Assembly (NCBI RefSeq): GCF_001667945.1
Contig: NZ_LZJK01000020.1
Span: 62,001 to 126,000, forward strand
Direction: 5' to 3'
Source: Mycolicibacter sinensis
Lineage (GTDB): Bacteria; Actinomycetota; Actinomycetes; Mycobacteriales; Mycobacteriaceae
DNA: 64,000 nt
Position numbers and translations under genes: made by a program. The number at the start of each line of letters is the position of its first letter. The stretch's first letter is position 1. Below are positions 1 to 7,479 of this stretch, one piece after another. A model generated the notes under the pieces. The model searched no databases and was not told where the DNA came from. It saw only the letters and a list, made by a program, of their open reading frames with translations.

Positions 1-856
1 CCCACGCCGCGCCGTAAACCGACGGCGGCACCTCGGTGCCCGGCTTGGCGCCGACTCGCAGCACCGAGTCGCGGGCCGGGGCCACCACGGCGTTGGACAC
101 CGGAAGCCGGCCGGTCTCGGCGCCGTTGACCGTGGCCACCGAGTAGGTCACGTCCTGGGTGCCCGGGGTGCCGGGGTCCTCGACGACCTGCCGACTCATA
201 TTCATCGTGGGGTCCTCGACGCGCCGGGCAGCCGGGGGAAGCGGCACCCGCTCGGTGACCTGCTTGACCCGGATGCGGGTCACCTGGATCTCCATGCCCT
301 CGGTGATCGGGGTCGACGCCGGGGGGCTGACCTTGTCGGCCTGTTCCAGCGGGGCGCCGTCGGCGGCCAGCAGTTCGGCAACGTTCCGTGCGGCCAGCCG
401 CACCGTGCGCACCACGCCGCCATCGTCGATCCGGACGTTCTTGGCGCTCAGGACCGGCAGCGCCATGCCGGCCAGCGGCACCCGGCTGCCGCGGGACGCC
501 GCGGCCGGGGCGGTGTCGGTCATCGACAGCTGCGCCAGGGCCTCGTCGACCGAGAGGGCCGTCGTCCACACCTGCTTGGGCTCGCGGCCGTCCAGGGACA
601 GCTGCAGCGGCCGGCTGCGGCGCACCACGATCGTGTCGGCGTCGTGCACCCGGGCGTCGCGGGCGGGGGTCACGTCGTCGCGCTCGCCGATGTCGAACCC
701 GTTCTCGGCGACGACGTCGATCACCCGCGACCGCATCGTGGTCACCGTTACCGGGGTGCCGTCGACATCCAGCGTCAGCGTCTTCGCGCTGGCGACTGCG
801 AAGCCGCCGGCGCAGATCAGCACCAGCAAGAGCGCGCCGACCAGCATCCGCAGCAT
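1..856 (-). CDS. rpfB: Resuscitation-promoting factor RpfB (C-terminus beyond window edge)
   Basis: RpfB is a secreted peptidoglycan-cleaving muralytic enzyme that helps dormant cells resume growth. About 285 codons are visible. They show an N-terminal hydrophobic anchor (MLRMLVGALLLVLICAGG), DUF348-type repeats (TLTLDVDGTPVTVTTM and two later copies), then a G5 domain (EIQVTRIRVKQVTERVP onward). The reading stops at PGTEVPPSVYGAAW, exactly where the catalytic Rpf domain should begin, so the active site lies outside the window. ATG at 856 matches the usual family start; an in-frame TTG at 895 would add 13 residues and cannot be excluded. It lies downstream of tatD on the same strand, the order known in M. 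tuberculosis (tatD-rpfB-ksgA-ispE). Confidence 0.93.
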   Translation of the reverse strand, partial: MLRMLVGALLLVLICAGGFAVASAKTLTLDVDGTPVTVTTMRSRVIDVVAENGFDIGERDDVTPARDARVHDADTIVVRRSRPLQLSLDGREPKQVWTTALSVDEALAQLSMTDTAPAAASRGSRVPLAGMALPVLSAKNVRIDDGGVVRTVRLAARNVAELLAADGAPLEQADKVSPPASTPITEGMEIQVTRIRVKQVTERVPLPPAARRVEDPTMNMSRQVVEDPGTPGTQDVTYSVATVNGAETGRLPVSNAVVAPARDSVLRVGAKPGTEVPPSVYGAAW

Positions 857-1014
857 CGGCGAGGGGGCCTGATGCAGCCTGGTCAAAGTGTTCAAGCCAA
901 AAACCTAACGACGTTGAAGGCACGGCAAAGGGGCCCTTGCGGTGCCCCTGTTTGATAACGAGACGGTAACGAACCGATCAGCGTTCGGGCAACCGAATGT
1001 GACCTGCTCGACTT
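857..1014 (-). promoter_or_regulatory. rpfB leader with a GC-rich hairpin
   Basis: The 158 bases between the tatD stop and the rpfB start contain an imperfect inverted repeat at 919-946 (arms GGCACGGCAAAGGG and CCCTTGCGGTGCC on the + strand, one mismatch and one bulge). Read on the rpfB strand it is followed by a T-rich stretch (GGTTTTTGG). A second possible pairing (TTCAA near 913 with TTGAA near 893) lies between this hairpin and the start codon. In M. tuberculosis the rpfB leader is reported to be an attenuating RNA switch; a similar role here is inference from position and structure only. Confidence 0.4.
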
Positions 1015-1854
1015 TCACGGCAAGTCGTAGACCCGACGGGCGTTGCGGCTCGTGACCCGCGCCAGCTCGGCCGCCGACCCCCCCAGCAGCTCAGCTAGCG
1101 CGTGGACAGTGTAGGGCAGGCAGTACGGCTCGTTGGGCGCGCCGCGATAGGGATGCGGGGTCAGAAACGGTGCGTCGGTCTCCACCAGCAGCTGTTCGGC
1201 CGGGATCGACGGCACGGCTTCCCGCAGGTCACGAGCATTCTTGAAGCTGACGGTGCCGGACAGGCTCAGCATCCACCCGGCGTCGACGCAGGTGTGAGCC
1301 ATCTCGGGCGCCGACGAAAAACAGTGGAAGATCACCGTCTCGGGTGCGCCCTCGGCGCGCAAGACGTCGAGGACGGCGTCATCGGCGTCACGGTTGTGGA
1401 TCATCAGCGGCTTGCGGGTCCGTTTGGCCAAGTCGATGTGCCAGGCGAACGCCTCTTTTTGGGTGGCTGGCTCCGCACAGCCGTCCAGGCGGCCCGGCCA
1501 GTACAGATCCAGCCCGGTCTCGCCGATCGCCACCACCCGCGGGTGGGCGGCCAGCGCCTCGATCTCGGTGCGGGCGTCGTCGGTCAGGCTGCCGGCACGG
1601 GTGGGGTGCAGCGCCACCGCGGCGAAGACCCGCTCGTCGGCCTCGGCGGCCCGGGTCACCCAGCGCGCCGAGGCCAGGTCGTCGGCGACGGTGACCACGG
1701 CCTGCACCCCGACGGCGGCGGCCCGGTCCATGATCGCGTGCAGCATCGTGTCGTCTTCGGCGCCGCAGGCATCCAGGTGGGTGTGCGCGTCGACCAGCGG
1801 ACTCAGCGGCTCCGGCGCGGGCGGTGGAGTTTTGGCTGACCGTTTCGAACTCAC
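1015..1854 (-). CDS. tatD: TatD-family metal-dependent hydrolase / DNase
   Basis: TatD proteins are TIM-barrel metal-dependent hydrolases, several with 3'-5' exonuclease activity. All the metal-binding motifs are present in order: DAHTHLD near the N-terminus, GETGLDLYW, MIHNRD, HCFSS and VETDAPFLTPHPY. The GTG at 1854 gives 279 residues starting MSSKRSAKT. A GTG two codons upstream is also possible, and the open frame runs further upstream only as antisense of metG. The gene diverges from metG with about 21 bases between starts and is followed on the same strand by rpfB. Confidence 0.9.
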   Translation of the reverse strand: MSSKRSAKTPPPAPEPLSPLVDAHTHLDACGAEDDTMLHAIMDRAAAVGVQAVVTVADDLASARWVTRAAEADERVFAAVALHPTRAGSLTDDARTEIEALAAHPRVVAIGETGLDLYWPGRLDGCAEPATQKEAFAWHIDLAKRTRKPLMIHNRDADDAVLDVLRAEGAPETVIFHCFSSAPEMAHTCVDAGWMLSLSGTVSFKNARDLREAVPSIPAEQLLVETDAPFLTPHPYRGAPNEPYCLPYTVHALAELLGGSAAELARVTSRNARRVYDLP

Positions 1855-1875
1855 TGGCACACCATAAGGTGAACG

Positions 1876-3417
1876 ATGATGAAGCCCTTCTACGTCACGA
1901 CCGCGATCACCTACCCCAACGGTGACCCGCACATCGGTCACGCCTACGAGTACATCGCCACCGACGCGATCGCCCGGTTCCACCGGCTCGACGGGTTCGA
2001 CGTGCGGTATCTGACCGGCACCGACGAGCATGGGCTCAAGATGGCCGAAACCGCGGCTGCCGAAGGGATTCCGACCGCGGAGCTGGCACGGCGCAACTCC
2101 GATGTGTTCCAGCGCCTGCAGGAAAAGCTCAACATCTCCTTCGACCGGTTCATCCGCACCACCGACGCCGATCACCTGGAGGCGTCCAAGGCGATCTGGC
2201 AGCGCATGGTCGACGCCGGCGACATCTACCTGGACGCCTACAGCGGCTGGTACTCGGTGCGCGACGAGCGGTTCTTCACCGAGGGCGAGACCCGGGTGTC
2301 CGAAGACGGCTCACGGGTGGCCGCCGAGACCGGGGCACCGGTGACCTGGACCGAGGAGCAGACCTACTTCTTCCGGCTGTCGGCCTATACCGACAGGCTG
2401 CTGGCGCACTACCAGGCGCACCCGGAGTTCATCGCCCCGGAGGTGCGCCGCAACGAGGTGATCAGCTTCGTCTCCGGCGGGCTGCGCGACCTGTCGATCT
2501 CCCGCACCTCGTTCGACTGGGGGGTGCCGGTGCCCGGCCACCCCGACCACGTGATGTACGTCTGGGTGGACGCCCTGACCAATTACCTGACCGGCGTCGG
2601 CTACCCCGACACCGACTCCGAGCCCTTCCGCCGCTACTGGCCGGCCGATCTGCACATGATCGGCAAGGACATCATCCGGTTCCACACCGTGTACTGGCCG
2701 GCGTTTCTGATGTCGGCGGGGATCGAACTGCCGCGCAAGGTTTTCGCGCACGGTTTCCTGCTCAACAGCGGCGAGAAGATGAGCAAGTCGGTCGGCAACG
2801 TGATCGACCCGGTCGAGTTCGTGGACCGGTTCGGCGTCGACCAGGTGCGGTACTTCCTGCTGCGCGAGATCCCGTTCGGGCAGGACGGCAGCATCTCCGA
2901 GGAGGCGATGATCAGCCGCGTCAACGCCGACTTGGCCAACGAGCTGGGCAACCTGGCGCAGCGGTCGCTGTCGATGGTGGCCAAGAACCTGGGCGGGGTG
3001 GTGCCCGAGCCGACCGCACCGACCGGCGACGACGCCGAGCTGCTGGCGACCGCCGACGGGCTGCTGGAGAAGGCACGCGCGGCGTTCGGCGCCCAGGCCA
3101 TGCACCTGGGCTTGGAGGCGATCTGGCTGATGCTGGGCGCGGCCAACAGGTATTTCTCCGCCCAGGAACCGTGGAAGCTCGCCAAGAGCGAGTCCGCGGC
3201 CGATCAGGCCCGCTTCGGCACCGTTTTGTACACCACGCTGGAGTCGGTGCGGATCGCCGCGCTGCTGGTGCAGCCGGTGATGCCCGATTCCGCGGCCAAG
3301 CTGCTGGACCTGCTGGGTCAGCCCAGCGACCAGCGGATGTTCACCGCGGTGGCCGAGCGCCTGAGGCCGGGGCTTTCCCTACCGCCGCCGTCCGGGGTGT
3401 TTCCGCGCTACCAGTGA
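1876..3417 (+). CDS. metG: Methionyl-tRNA synthetase
   Basis: Charges tRNA-Met with methionine in the cytoplasm. The 513-residue protein has the class I signature HIGH ([12 protein letters not shown], residues about 15-26), and the KMSKS loop ([14 protein letters not shown], residues about 300). It is the short type without a C-terminal tRNA-binding extension and without an evident four-cysteine zinc knuckle, as in other mycobacteria (M. tuberculosis MetG is about 519 residues). ATG 1876 is preceded by an AAGGTG ribosome site; a second ATG follows directly. Divergent from tatD. Confidence 0.96.
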   Translation: MMKPFYVTTAITYPNGDPHIGHAYEYIATDAIARFHRLDGFDVRYLTGTDEHGLKMAETAAAEGIPTAELARRNSDVFQRLQEKLNISFDRFIRTTDADHLEASKAIWQRMVDAGDIYLDAYSGWYSVRDERFFTEGETRVSEDGSRVAAETGAPVTWTEEQTYFFRLSAYTDRLLAHYQAHPEFIAPEVRRNEVISFVSGGLRDLSISRTSFDWGVPVPGHPDHVMYVWVDALTNYLTGVGYPDTDSEPFRRYWPADLHMIGKDIIRFHTVYWPAFLMSAGIELPRKVFAHGFLLNSGEKMSKSVGNVIDPVEFVDRFGVDQVRYFLLREIPFGQDGSISEEAMISRVNADLANELGNLAQRSLSMVAKNLGGVVPEPTAPTGDDAELLATADGLLEKARAAFGAQAMHLGLEAIWLMLGAANRYFSAQEPWKLAKSESAADQARFGTVLYTTLESVRIAALLVQPVMPDSAAKLLDLLGQPSDQRMFTAVAERLRPGLSLPPPSGVFPRYQ

Positions 3418-3473
3418 CGGCTCGGCGTCGCTGACCGCTGGCGCCGGCCCCGGGGCCCCGCTGGCCGCGATTA

Positions 3474-3517
3474 GGAATTTCACGACGCGACACGCCGGTG
3501 TCACGTCGCCGAATTCC
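3474..3517. terminator. Large imperfect palindrome after metG
   Basis: A 44-base nested palindrome: outer arms GGAATT (3474) and AATTCC (3512-3517), middle arms CGACG and CGTCG, inner arms GACAC and GTGTC around a GCCG loop. It lies about 55 bases after the metG stop and upstream of the ECF41-type promoter, so it is most likely a transcription terminator that separates the two units; an operator is the alternative. A perfect 12-bp palindrome GGCCCCGGGGCC lies just before it, near 3446-3457. Seen directly; the role is inferred. Confidence 0.45.
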
Positions 3518-3566
3518 GATTGGCGACCCGCCAACTGCTCACATCGCCGTGACTTAGCTCACGCCG

Positions 3567-3593
3567 TGTCACATCGGGGCCGTCCGCGGTGTC
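3567..3593 (+). promoter_or_regulatory. ECF41-type promoter
   Basis: TGTCACA at 3567-3573, a 16-base spacer, then TGTC at 3590-3593. ECF41 sigma factors are known to recognise TGTCACA, 16 bases, CGTC; the match is perfect in the -35 element and 3 of 4 in the -10. The flavin oxidoreductase start codon lies 38 bases downstream, and an ECF41 factor is encoded in the same operon, which argues for autoregulation. Confidence 0.6.
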
Positions 3594-3630
3594 TTGAGGG
3601 CATAACCACCTTCACAGACAGGAGCAACTG

Positions 3631-4809
3631 ATGACTCGCATACAGGTCGTGATTGTCGGCGGCGGCTACGCCGGCACCATGGCAGCCAACCGGCTGCGCC
3701 AGCACCCCAGTGTGGACGTCACCCTGGTCAACCCGCGGCCGCAGTTCGTCGAACGGATCCGGCTGCACCAGCACGTGGCCGGAAACTACCGGGCCGACCG
3801 GGACTACCGCGACCTGCTCGGCGACGGCGTCCGGCTGCTGGTCGACTCCGCCGAGCGGATCGACGCCGCCGACCGCCGCATCCAGCTGGCGTCGGGCACC
3901 GTGCTGCGCTACGACTACCTCATCTACGCGGTCGGCAGCACCGGCGCCATCACCACCGCCGTGCCCGGAGCCGCCCAATTCGCCCATTCCGTCAGTGAAT
4001 TCGAGTCCGCCGAACGACTGCTGGCGCAGCTCGACGAACTGGCGCCGGACGCTCCGGTGACCGTGGTCGGCGGAGGACTGACCGGGATCGAGGCGGCCGC
4101 CGAACTGGCCGGGCGGGGCCGGACCGTCACGCTGGTCTGCGGTGGAACGCTGGGCCCCTCACTGAACGAATCGGGTCGCCGGTCGGTGGCCAAGGCGCTG
4201 CGCAAGCTGGGCGTCGAACTGCTGGAGGCCGCCGCGGTCGTCGCCGTGCGCCCCGATGCGGTGGTGCTGCACGACGCGCGCGTACTGCCCAGCGCGCTGA
4301 CCGTGTGGACGGCGGGCTTCGGTGTCCCGGAGCTGGCTGCGGTCAGTGGGCTGGCCACCGACGCACTGGGCCGGCTGCTCACCGACGAGACCCTGACCAG
4401 CGTCGACAACCCGTGGATCGTGGCGGCCGGGGACGCGGCGGCGCCGTCGGGCCGGCCCCTGCGGATGAGCTGCCAGGCGGCGATACCGCTGGGCGCCCAG
4501 GCCGCCGACACCGTGCTGGCCCGCATCGCCGGCACCTCGCCGACCGCCCTGGACCAGGCGTTCACCGGCCAGTGCATCAGCGTGGGCCGCAGCTACGCCA
4601 CGGTCCAGCTGGCCCGCCGCGACGACACCCCGGTCAAGGCGTATCTCGGGGGTCGCCTCGCTGCGGCGGTCAAGGAGGCGATCTGCAAGGCCACCGTTTG
4701 GGGGATTCGCCGCGAGGGCGCCAAGCCCGGCTCGTACCGTTGGCTCAAGGGCGGCACCCGGACGGCCCAGATCGCGCAAGGGCAGGCCGAGCAGGAGGCG
4801 GCGGTGTGA
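3631..4809 (+). CDS. FAD-dependent NAD(P)H oxidoreductase (NDH-2-like)
   Basis: A 392-residue two-dinucleotide-binding-domain flavoprotein. The FAD-binding motif is at the N-terminus (VVIVGGGYAGTMAANR), the NAD(P)H-binding motif in the middle (VTVVGGGLTGIEAAAEL, about residues 145-161), and the second FAD motif near WIVAAGDAA. This is the layout of type II NADH dehydrogenase-like oxidoreductases; no C-terminal membrane helix is seen and the substrate is not known. ATG 3631 has a good CAGGAG ribosome site. The stop overlaps the GTG of the ECF41 sigma gene by 4 bases. ECF41 factors are often found beside redox enzymes that they control, so this is the likely target gene. Confidence 0.85.
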   Translation: MTRIQVVIVGGGYAGTMAANRLRQHPSVDVTLVNPRPQFVERIRLHQHVAGNYRADRDYRDLLGDGVRLLVDSAERIDAADRRIQLASGTVLRYDYLIYAVGSTGAITTAVPGAAQFAHSVSEFESAERLLAQLDELAPDAPVTVVGGGLTGIEAAAELAGRGRTVTLVCGGTLGPSLNESGRRSVAKALRKLGVELLEAAAVVAVRPDAVVLHDARVLPSALTVWTAGFGVPELAAVSGLATDALGRLLTDETLTSVDNPWIVAAGDAAAPSGRPLRMSCQAAIPLGAQAADTVLARIAGTSPTALDQAFTGQCISVGRSYATVQLARRDDTPVKAYLGGRLAAAVKEAICKATVWGIRREGAKPGSYRWLKGGTRTAQIAQGQAEQEAAV

Positions 4810-5825
4810 GCAACGAACACGCCCAGCGGTTCAGCGAGCCTCGACGAAGGAGAGGCGAAGCTGGGACCGCTGCTAAAGCCCAGCGGTTCAGCGAGCCTCG
4901 ACGAAGGAGAGGCGAAGCTGGGACCGCTGCTAAAGCCGAGCGGTTCACCGAGCTGCGGCCGCTGTTGTTCACCATCGCCTACGAAATCCTCGGTTCGGCA
5001 ATCGAATCCGATGATGTCCTGCAGGACAGCTATCTGCGGTGGGCGGAGGTGGAGCTGGCCGAGGTTCGCGACGCCAAGTCCTATCTGGCCCAGCTGGTCA
5101 CCCGCCAGGCGCTCAACGCGCTGCGGGCGGGTGCCCGCCGCCGCGAGGAGTACATCGGCCCGTGGCTGCCCGAGCCGCTGCTGCTCGACGAGCAGGATCC
5201 CTCCGACGACGTCGTGCTCGCCGAATCGGTGTCGATGGCGATGCTGGTGGTGCTGGAGACGCTCAGCCCTGACGAACGCGCGGTGTTCGTGCTGCGCGAG
5301 GTGTTCGGGTTCGACTACGACGAGATCGCCGCCGCGGTGGGCAAATCACCCACCGCGGCGCGTCAGGTCGCACATCGGGCCCGCGGCCACGTTCAGGCCC
5401 GGCGACCTCGCTTCACCCCGGCGGACCCGGCGGAGAACGCGCGCATCACGCAGCAGTTCATGACGGCGGCGGCGGGCGGAGACATCGCGACCGTCCTGTC
5501 GATGCTCTCCCCCGACGTGGTGTGGACCGCCGACAGCGGCGGCAAGGCGAGCGCGGCGCGCCGGCCGATCGTCGGCGCCGACAAGGTCGCCCGGGCCGTC
5601 ATCGGGCTGTTGCGGCAAGGGGCGCAGTTACCCGACGTCCGGGTGGATCTGGGGGTCTGCAACTCCGCGCCCGCGGTGCTGCTCTACAGCGCCGACCGCC
5701 TCGAGGGCGTGTTCACCGTCGAGATCGTCGACGGCCTGATCACCAACTTCTACGCGATGCGCAACCCGGACAAGCTGGTGGCGCTGGCGGCCGCCCGGGA
5801 GATCACCCGCAGCGCCAACGTCTGA
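4806..5825 (+). CDS. ECF41 (SigJ-type) sigma factor with fused SnoaL-like domain
   Basis: RNA polymerase sigma factor of the ECF41 group, 339 residues. After an unusual N-terminus come sigma region 2 (RFTELRPLLFTIAYEILG, DVLQDSYLRW), the linker motif WLPEP, region 4 (LSPDERAVFVLREVF through SPTAARQVAHRAR) and a C-terminal SnoaL/NTF2-like domain (ITQQFMTAAAGGDIATVLSM onward) with the DxGGK-like motif and the terminal NPDKL, both typical of ECF41. The fused domain is known to tune activity in place of an anti-sigma factor. Start: GTG 4806 overlapping the oxidoreductase stop. Residues 6-24 and 25-43 are an exact tandem duplication encoded by a palindromic repeat; normal homology begins only at about residue 44. 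Confidence 0.9.
   Translation: MSNEHAQRFSEPRRRRGEAGTAAKAQRFSEPRRRRGEAGTAAKAERFTELRPLLFTIAYEILGSAIESDDVLQDSYLRWAEVELAEVRDAKSYLAQLVTRQALNALRAGARRREEYIGPWLPEPLLLDEQDPSDDVVLAESVSMAMLVVLETLSPDERAVFVLREVFGFDYDEIAAAVGKSPTAARQVAHRARGHVQARRPRFTPADPAENARITQQFMTAAAGGDIATVLSMLSPDVVWTADSGGKASAARRPIVGADKVARAVIGLLRQGAQLPDVRVDLGVCNSAPAVLLYSADRLEGVFTVEIVDGLITNFYAMRNPDKLVALAAAREITRSANV
4821..4934 (+). repeat. 57-bp palindromic repeat in two tandem in-frame copies
   Basis: Two identical 57-bp units, 4821-4877 and 4878-4934, followed by a partial, diverged third start (GCCGAGCGGTTCACCGAG at 4935). Each unit is an exact 19 codons, reads AQRFSEPRRRRGEAGTAAK in the sigma-factor frame, and contains an interrupted inverted repeat (AGC-GA-GCCTC ... 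GAGGC-GA-AGCT). A diverged third copy of the unit lies at about 34958 between rpmF and the AtuA-like gene. Confidence 0.9.
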
Positions 5826-5837
5826 CAAGCTAGTGCG

Positions 5838-7079
5838 GTGCGAATCGAGCGGCTCGGCGGCCTGGGTACGGCACCGGAGGTGCTGCGCGCGCTCGGCGAC
5901 GCCGCCGGGCGGTGCGGGCTGCCGCCGCCGGCCGCGCTGACCGGCGAATGGTTCGACGCGCGGGCGGTGATCGCGCCCAGCGTGGCGGTCGAACCGGTGG
6001 ACGCGGCGGCCGTCTTCGATGTGCCCACCGGTGCGGGGTGCGATGCGGTGGGCGGCGGCTGGATCGGCTACCTGGCCTACCCCGATCCCGGCGCCGACGG
6101 CCGGGCTTCCCGGATCCCGGAGGCGGCCGGGGGCTGGACCGACTGTGTGCTGCGTCAGGACGCCGGCGGACAGTGGTGGTTCGAGAGCCTGTCCGGCGCG
6201 CCGATGCCGGGTTGGCTGACCGAGGCGCTCACGACGCCCGCGCCGGCCCGCGGCTGTCGCATCTTCTGGGAGACCCCGGATCGACGGGCGCACCGCGCCG
6301 GCGTGCTGGCCTGCCTGGAGGCCATCCGGGCCGGTGAGGTCTATCAGGCGTGCGTGTGCACCCGCTTCACCGGAACCGTCACCGGTGCCCCGCTGGACTT
6401 CTTCGCCGACGCGGTGGCCCGCACCGGTCCCGCGCGGGCGGCCTATCTGGGCGGTGACTGGGGCGCGGTGGCCTCGTTGTCCCCGGAGCTGTTCTTGCGC
6501 CGGCGCGGCGAGGTGGTGGCCTCCAGCCCGATCAAGGGCACGCTGCCGGCCGATGCCCGCCCGTCGGCGCTGCGCGCCTCGACCAAGGACGTCGCGGAGA
6601 ACATCATGATCGTGGACCTGGTGCGCAACGATCTGGGCCGGGTGGCGATCACCGGCACCGTCACGGTGCCCGAACTGTTGGCGGTGCGGCCCGCGCCAGG
6701 GGTGTGGCATCTGGTGTCGACGGTGTCGGCCCGGGTGCCGCCGCAGCTGGGTATGGCGGCCCTGCTGGATGCGGCGTTCCCGCCCGCATCGGTGACAGGG
6801 ACCCCCAAACTCCGTGCCCGCCAGCTGCTTTCGCAGTGGGAGCCGAGTCGTCGCGGAATCTACTGCGGAACCGTTGGTTTGGCGTCCCCGGTGGCCGGTT
6901 GTGAGCTCAACGTGGCGATCCGCACCGTGGAGTTCGACGCCGACGGCGGCGCGGTTCTCGGGGTGGGCGGCGGGATTACCGCGGACTCCGACGTCGACGC
7001 CGAATGGCAGGAGTGCCTACACAAGGCCGCGTCGATCGTCGCCGCCGATCAGTCCCGGGAACGCAGCACCGCGTCGTAG
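5838..7079 (+). CDS. pabB: Aminodeoxychorismate synthase component I
   Basis: Converts chorismate, with ammonia from a glutaminase partner, to 4-amino-4-deoxychorismate for folate synthesis. 413 residues; the chorismate-binding half carries the conserved motifs SPELFLRRRGEVVASSPIKG (about residues 215-234), STKDVAENIMIVDLVRNDLG and PPASVTGTPK. The N-terminal part is divergent, as usual for actinobacterial PabB. GTG 5838 is 12 bases after the sigma-factor stop. The last 12 codons and the stop lie inside the 40-bp direct repeat shared with the 3' end of rsmI. pabB and rsmI are near neighbours in M. tuberculosis; here a 4.3-kb island separates them. Confidence 0.9.
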   Translation: MRIERLGGLGTAPEVLRALGDAAGRCGLPPPAALTGEWFDARAVIAPSVAVEPVDAAAVFDVPTGAGCDAVGGGWIGYLAYPDPGADGRASRIPEAAGGWTDCVLRQDAGGQWWFESLSGAPMPGWLTEALTTPAPARGCRIFWETPDRRAHRAGVLACLEAIRAGEVYQACVCTRFTGTVTGAPLDFFADAVARTGPARAAYLGGDWGAVASLSPELFLRRRGEVVASSPIKGTLPADARPSALRASTKDVAENIMIVDLVRNDLGRVAITGTVTVPELLAVRPAPGVWHLVSTVSARVPPQLGMAALLDAAFPPASVTGTPKLRARQLLSQWEPSRRGIYCGTVGLASPVAGCELNVAIRTVEFDADGGAVLGVGGGITADSDVDAEWQECLHKAASIVAADQSRERSTAS

Positions 7080-7081
7080 AG
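7042..7081. repeat. Left copy of 40-bp direct repeat bounding the PE/PPE island
   Basis: Identical over 40 bases to 11396-11435. On the + strand it encodes the pabB C-terminus and stop; on the - strand it encodes the last residues of RsmI (YDAVLRSRD and stop). Similarity to the real rsmI end continues for about 23 more bases (16 of 23 match), the differences being mostly synonymous in the RsmI frame, so a total of about 18 RsmI codons were duplicated. Confidence 0.9.
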
Positions 7082-7169
7082 CTCCCGGCGGGACACCGCA
7101 CCCGAAGTTTTAACACGGTAAAGTCGAGCACCAAACCACAGGCGCACACCGACACGGGAGGGCCGGGCG

Positions 7170-7469
7170 ATGACGTTTTCGATGCAGCCCGCGGTGGTGG
7201 CAGCGTCGGCCAATGCTGAGTCGGGACTGGCCTCGGTCATGGGGGCAGGCACCGCAGCGGGTGCGCCGGGGTTGCTGGGAGCTATCCCGATGGGCGCTGA
7301 TGCGGATTCTGTGGAATTCGCCGCAGTATTGGACGCACTGGGTGCGGCGTTCCTGGCCGCTGCCGCCGAACATGGCATAAGTCGCGAGATGTTTGCGGCA
7401 AGCCAGTCGACCGCAGTGGCGGCGACCGTGGTGAGCGAGGCTGCGAGAGCAGCGGCGGTGGCGCTGTAG
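7170..7469 (+). CDS. PE-like small protein, partner of the PPE-toxin
   Basis: 99 residues, alanine-rich and helical (MTFSMQPAVVAASANAESG; the rest like EFAAVLDALGAAFLAAAAEH). Size, composition and position 10 bases before a PPE-like gene fit a PE-family protein, which would form a helical heterodimer with the PPE N-terminus for type VII (ESX) secretion. It is divergent: the Pro-Glu pair is replaced by Pro-Ala (residues 7-8) and no clear YxxxD/E secretion motif is visible. ATG 7170 follows a GGGAGG ribosome site. It is the first gene of the island, about 88 bases after the left 40-bp repeat. Confidence 0.6.
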   Translation: MTFSMQPAVVAASANAESGLASVMGAGTAAGAPGLLGAIPMGADADSVEFAAVLDALGAAFLAAAAEHGISREMFAASQSTAVAATVVSEAARAAAVAL

Positions 7470-7479
7470 CGGATCTCTC

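Noticed and set aside
159..955. Three + strand frames over rpfB
   Set aside because: The - strand shows the RpfB sequence with its domains in order; the + frames are shadows.
3443..3457. GGCCCCGGGGCC palindrome as an operator
   Set aside because: Short GC palindromes are expected by chance at this composition; the larger nested palindrome next to it is a better candidate.
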